Shown here: piece by piece, positions 6,377 to 9,485 of the stretch
Layout of the letters: each line of letters starts with the position of its first letter
Numbering within the stretch: the stretch's first letter is position 1
Source: an uncultured Porphyromonadaceae bacterium
GTDB taxonomy: Bacteria > Bacteroidota > Bacteroidia > Bacteroidales > Muribaculaceae
Direction: 5' to 3'
Assembly (NCBI GenBank): GCA_947176615.1
Contig: CAMWRO010000084.1
Location: 1 to 9,485 of the forward strand
Length of the DNA stretch: 9,485 nt
Made by a program: the position numbers and the translations under genes
The notes under the pieces: model-generated
The model's input: only the letters and a program-made list of their open reading frames with translations
Database searches by the model: none
What the model was told of the DNA's origin: nothing

Positions 6377-8803
6377 TTAATTCACTACAAGTATCTTGGT
6401 TACAACATCGCCGGCAGATGAAGAGTTTCCGTCACTCTGCGATGCGAGGACATAGTAGACCCCGCTTTTCACGCGTTCTCCGCCATGATTGCATCCGTCC
6501 CACAGGGCCATGCCGCCTTCAGACTGAATCTGGGCGATGACATTCATCCCGGCGTCACATATCTTGACGAGAGAGTTGTCCATCAGTCCCTTTATGGTAA
6601 TCCATCCGGTATATTCGGGGGTGACGGGATTGGGATAGGCATACACGTCGGAATAATCGGGACGCGCCGGCGATGAGTCGGAACTGTATTCCATCAGACC
6701 GTAGTTAGTGCCGATAAATACCGAATTGGAATTAGGATCGGCATACACGCAGTTGATTGTATTGGTCGGGAGGGGAGAATTATCTTTGTTAAAATTGGAT
6801 ATAATCTCGTCACCGCGCGGACTGACAAGATATAGACCCGAGTTGCGTGTCGCAATCCACTTGCGGTTGGAGGCATCCACACTGATGTCGAGCACATCCT
6901 CGGTACCCATCAGATAGTCGGCAAGATTGGAGCCGTCGTTGCGGGGAACCTTGATGCGGTTGATTGTAAAGTTGGGGTTCATCGCATCGGCGGGACGGGA
7001 GATTTCGAGAACGCCTGAATCGTTGGTTCCGAGCCACACGCGTCCGTCGTTATCCTCGACCATCGCTTGAATGTAAATGGGCATGAAAGAGTTTCCGTCT
7101 TGGTCGGTGAAATTTAACACATTCTTGTAATGAATATTATCGGTCATGTCAGAATTGCTGCTGTCCACAACAATGAGAGGAGTTCTGAAACCGGTTGAAT
7201 TAAGCAATATGACATTACTTTTTTTACAACTCAACACGCTGCCGTCAAAGCCTCCACCCTGTCCGTCAAAATCACATGCTATCCAATCATTATAAGAAAC
7301 CTTCTCAATGTTTTTTCTTTTAGAGGCAGGTAACATTATAAAACCATTTCCGGAATTATTATAGTGCTGAACCCACAAATTTCCATATTTATCAATGCAT
7401 CCGCCAAAAACACGACAGCCCCAAGGTTCGTCCAACGGAGCATTGTCTTTATAAAAATGAGCGATTTCCTTTCCGTTTTTAAATACATACACACCTTCAA
7501 ATCCTGACCCTACATAGATTATTTCATTGTCATCGGGGTCATCTATTACAAATGAAGGTGTTATCACCGTATTTTTTCCAACTCGGTTTTTAAGCCACCC
7601 GGCAGTGGCACTATACTTGGTTGACACATCTTCAACGGGCGTGACATCTACAGCGTCACCATCCTCATATTTATCACAAAACAGACCAATATAAGTTATC
7701 ATATCGTTATTGGCCGCAGGATGATACATTGATGCGCCTATATTATAAAGATAAAATCCTCTCCCGTTGCTCGACGGGGTTATCTTGGCTACTTTGTTGA
7801 CGGTTATGTAGTTGTCAGGGGTGAATTTGTCGCTGAGGACGGTGAGGGAACCGTCGGCAATTTTATAATTACCGATGCCATTGTTGTCAGCGGCCCAGAA
7901 TGACTTTCCGGGTCCCTCCCATGTGGCATACATGTTGTCTTTAACCGGGTCGGGAATGGAGGTGACGAGGGTTATGGCTCCGGTGGAGTCTATCTTGTAA
8001 AAATTGTTGTTGTGGGTGAAATATATCCCGTCCTTGCCGGAAATGAGTGATGAACAACCTTTGTATTCGGGTAATTTTTTGCGTTCAGCTGCATCATAAG
8101 GCTCACCGGCGAAAAAAAACAGACCTTCAGCCGCTCTTGCAACCACCCTGTGGACCTCGCTGTCAAGAATAAATGCTTCACTAAATTCCCATCCTTCACC
8201 GAGTATTCTCGTAAAATTGCTCAGGGAGTTTATGCGGTCGCCCGAGGGGATGGAATAAAAAACGTAGTCGTTGCTGATAAACAGAAAATCTCCTGCCTCG
8301 ACGGCACACCACACACCCTTGTCGTAAAATCCCGACTGGGTGACTTCGTGCTTGACATCGTCGTAGATGACAAGTCCGAAGTTGGTGGAGACATACATGC
8401 GGTTTTTGCCGAAGGAGATGTTGTTGATGACCTTGTCCTCGTTGGTGACGGCATTCTTTATCTCGGGAAGGTTGACGACATGGCCGCGGTCATACACAAG
8501 GTCGATGTTGCCCCCGGCATAAACCACGGCGACATAATCTTTATCAGGATTATAATATATGTCCTTTATATCGACGTCGGTCAGCAGGTTTCCGTCACTG
8601 AAAAAAGTGGTCTCGTCACCATCCTTGTCATAACAATAGAGTACACCGGCGGTGGTATAGTAAACCTTGTCGGGGGTTTCTATTATCTTGTCGATTTTTT
8701 CGCTGAAAACCGGAAACGAGCGCCAAGTGCCGACTGCGAGCTGTGCATTCGCCCCTGTCAGCGCTATCATCGCGAGTAAAAATAACGATATTCTTTTTAT
8801 CAT
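6377..8803 (-). CDS. porZ: PorZ-like type IX secretion propeller protein with C-terminal sorting-like domain
   Basis: This 808-aa exported protein has a Sec signal peptide (1-20, cut after GANA). The N-terminal half starts VGTWRSFPVFSEKIDKI and contains GVLYCYDKDGDE and NLLTDVDIKDIYYNPDKDYV, the PorZ beta-propeller pattern. A second propeller follows with repeats of the two-component-regulator type (VWLGTNDSGVL about 592, KWIATRNSGLY about 648, FIGTNYGLMEY about 698). Residues about 712-808 form a T9SS type A-like domain: YPNP at 723-726, SGVYYV near 779-784 and a KILVVN end. In Porphyromonas gingivalis PorZ belongs to the surface attachment complex with PorU, PorV and PorQ and presents anionic LPS to the PorU sortase. 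The signal peptide fits that location. It lies 12 bases after rdgB and heads the porZ, unknown gene, manA and glycosyltransferase series. An AT-rich patch covers the middle (about residues 335-575). Orthology with true PorZ is likely but needs a search. Confidence 0.78.
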   Translation of the reverse strand: MIKRISLFLLAMIALTGANAQLAVGTWRSFPVFSEKIDKIIETPDKVYYTTAGVLYCYDKDGDETTFFSDGNLLTDVDIKDIYYNPDKDYVAVVYAGGNIDLVYDRGHVVNLPEIKNAVTNEDKVINNISFGKNRMYVSTNFGLVIYDDVKHEVTQSGFYDKGVWCAVEAGDFLFISNDYVFYSIPSGDRINSLSNFTRILGEGWEFSEAFILDSEVHRVVARAAEGLFFFAGEPYDAAERKKLPEYKGCSSLISGKDGIYFTHNNNFYKIDSTGAITLVTSIPDPVKDNMYATWEGPGKSFWAADNNGIGNYKIADGSLTVLSDKFTPDNYITVNKVAKITPSSNGRGFYLYNIGASMYHPAANNDMITYIGLFCDKYEDGDAVDVTPVEDVSTKYSATAGWLKNRVGKNTVITPSFVIDDPDDNEIIYVGSGFEGVYVFKNGKEIAHFYKDNAPLDEPWGCRVFGGCIDKYGNLWVQHYNNSGNGFIMLPASKRKNIEKVSYNDWIACDFDGQGGGFDGSVLSCKKSNVILLNSTGFRTPLIVVDSSNSDMTDNIHYKNVLNFTDQDGNSFMPIYIQAMVEDNDGRVWLGTNDSGVLEISRPADAMNPNFTINRIKVPRNDGSNLADYLMGTEDVLDISVDASNRKWIATRNSGLYLVSPRGDEIISNFNKDNSPLPTNTINCVYADPNSNSVFIGTNYGLMEYSSDSSPARPDYSDVYAYPNPVTPEYTGWITIKGLMDNSLVKICDAGMNVIAQIQSEGGMALWDGCNHGGERVKSGVYYVLASQSDGNSSSAGDVVTKILVVN

Positions 8804-8815
8804 AAATCAGAGAGA

Positions 8816-9400
8816 TTATTCAGAAAGGTTAGAGAGATAGTCAATCAACAGGGCGGTGGCGCGTCCGCGGTGGCTGATGGCGTTTTTTTCATCATCGCTC
8901 ATCATTGCAAACGATACGTTGCTTTCCACCGGCCTGAACACGGGGTCGTAGCCAAACCCGTTTACGCCCTCGCGCGATTCCAGTATTTCGCCCTCGACAA
9001 CGCCCTTGAAGCATTTCAGGTCATCACCCAGTATAAGGGCGATGACGGTCATGAATCTTGCCGAGCGGTCAGTCTTCCCTTCCATGTTTTCGAGGAGCAG
9101 TTTCATGTTGGCCTCGCTGTCATGCCCGGGGCCGGCATAGCGTGCCGAGAACACACCGGGCGCACCGCCGAGCGCGTCGACCATCAGGCCGGTATCGTCG
9201 GCAAAGCAGTCGCGGCCGTAGTGGTCCTTGATATACCGTGCTTTCAGCACAGCATTGCCTTCGAGCGTGTCGGCTGTCTCGGGAATATCTTCATGGCACC
9301 CTATATCGGAAAGGCTCAGAATCTTGAAACGGTCACCGGCCATGCGGCGGATTTCGCTAAGTTTATGGGCGTTGTTGGTTGCAAATACTATTTCGTGCAT
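8816..9400 (-). CDS. rdgB: RdgB/HAM1 non-canonical purine NTP pyrophosphatase
   Basis: This enzyme hydrolyses dITP, ITP and XTP to the monophosphates and so keeps deaminated purines out of DNA and RNA. From the chosen start the protein is 194 aa, normal for the family. Motifs in order: ATNNAHK (7-13, triphosphate binding), ETADTLEGNA (41-50), FADDTGL (66-72, with the acidic pair D68-D69 for catalysis and Mg), GGAPGVFSARYAG (78-90), GFGYDP (148-153, base recognition) and SHRGRA (176-181). The frame stays open to an ATG at 9470-9472, giving 218 aa, but the extra 24 residues are not family-like. Most homologues begin just before the TNN motif, so the ATG at 9398-9400 is preferred; another in-frame ATG lies at 9422-9424. 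It is the first gene of the tight minus-strand cluster seen here. Confidence 0.93.
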   Translation of the reverse strand: MHEIVFATNNAHKLSEIRRMAGDRFKILSLSDIGCHEDIPETADTLEGNAVLKARYIKDHYGRDCFADDTGLMVDALGGAPGVFSARYAGPGHDSEANMKLLLENMEGKTDRSARFMTVIALILGDDLKCFKGVVEGEILESREGVNGFGYDPVFRPVESNVSFAMMSDDEKNAISHRGRATALLIDYLSNLSE

Positions 9401-9485
9401 GGGATTATTTAGAGGGTGTTTCATAACAAATGTTAAATCCAAAGCCCGTTTTCGCGAGTCGGATTTTGTCATGAATCGAGGGAGC

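Noticed and set aside
8150..8779. 209-aa plus-strand open frame across porZ
   Set aside because: Antisense shadow of the porZ-like gene; the opposite strand has a signal peptide and propeller motifs.
8870..9412. 180-aa plus-strand open frame across rdgB
   Set aside because: Antisense shadow of rdgB, whose motifs are complete on the minus strand.
9401..9485. Promoter for the minus-strand operon upstream of rdgB
   Set aside because: On the minus strand a TA-N3-TTTG sequence occurs, but the spacing is off and no -33 TTTG lies at the right distance. The true promoter may be outside the window.

Overview
The window looks like a chromosomal piece of a gut Bacteroidales bacterium, probably of the Muribaculaceae or a close relative. 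Three things point there: a PorZ-type propeller protein with a type IX secretion-like C-terminal domain, a Bacteroidetes-style promoter (TAnnTTTG -7 box), and the gene types and base composition. The placement is by protein resemblance only, since no marker gene is present.

Layout. At the left edge is the last part of a ComM/YifB-type Mg-chelatase-like ATPase gene (+). A 24-bp perfect palindrome follows, then a 313-aa HUH-type Y1 transposase of the REP-associated (RAYT) kind (+) that carries an unusual extra C-terminal domain. Next come a GC-rich coding remnant (about 34 codons, no start) and a Bacteroidetes-type promoter driving two translationally coupled membrane protein genes (+): a DUF6056-like polytopic protein and an acyltransferase-3 protein. 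Facing them on the minus strand is a tight five-gene cluster, read from right to left: rdgB (non-canonical purine NTP pyrophosphatase), a porZ-like gene, a 174-aa protein of unknown function, manA (mannose-6-phosphate isomerase) and a NodZ/O-fucosyltransferase-like glycosyltransferase. Gaps in this cluster are 10 to 21 bp, so one transcript is likely.

How the genes fit together. Most of the window concerns the cell surface. ManA links fructose-6-P to mannose-6-P, the route to GDP-mannose and GDP-fucose. The last gene of that operon is the sort of enzyme that uses GDP-fucose. The DUF6056-like protein and the acyltransferase would modify surface glycans or glycolipids. PorZ of Porphyromonas is an outer-surface type IX secretion component that handles anionic LPS. 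The shared surface-glycan theme is an inference from family assignments and proximity.

Base composition is mosaic. comM, the remnant, manA, rdgB and most of porZ are GC-rich (sampled lines about 52-67% GC). The transposase, the two plus-strand membrane genes and much of the glycosyltransferase are clearly AT-richer (many sampled lines 33-42%). This suggests an acquired low-GC block between comM and manA. No gene-free stretch exceeds about 200 bp. I saw no tRNA, rRNA, CRISPR array or complete insertion sequence with defined ends. I did not find a clearly new system; the most unusual item is the transposase with the added domain next to a perfect palindrome.
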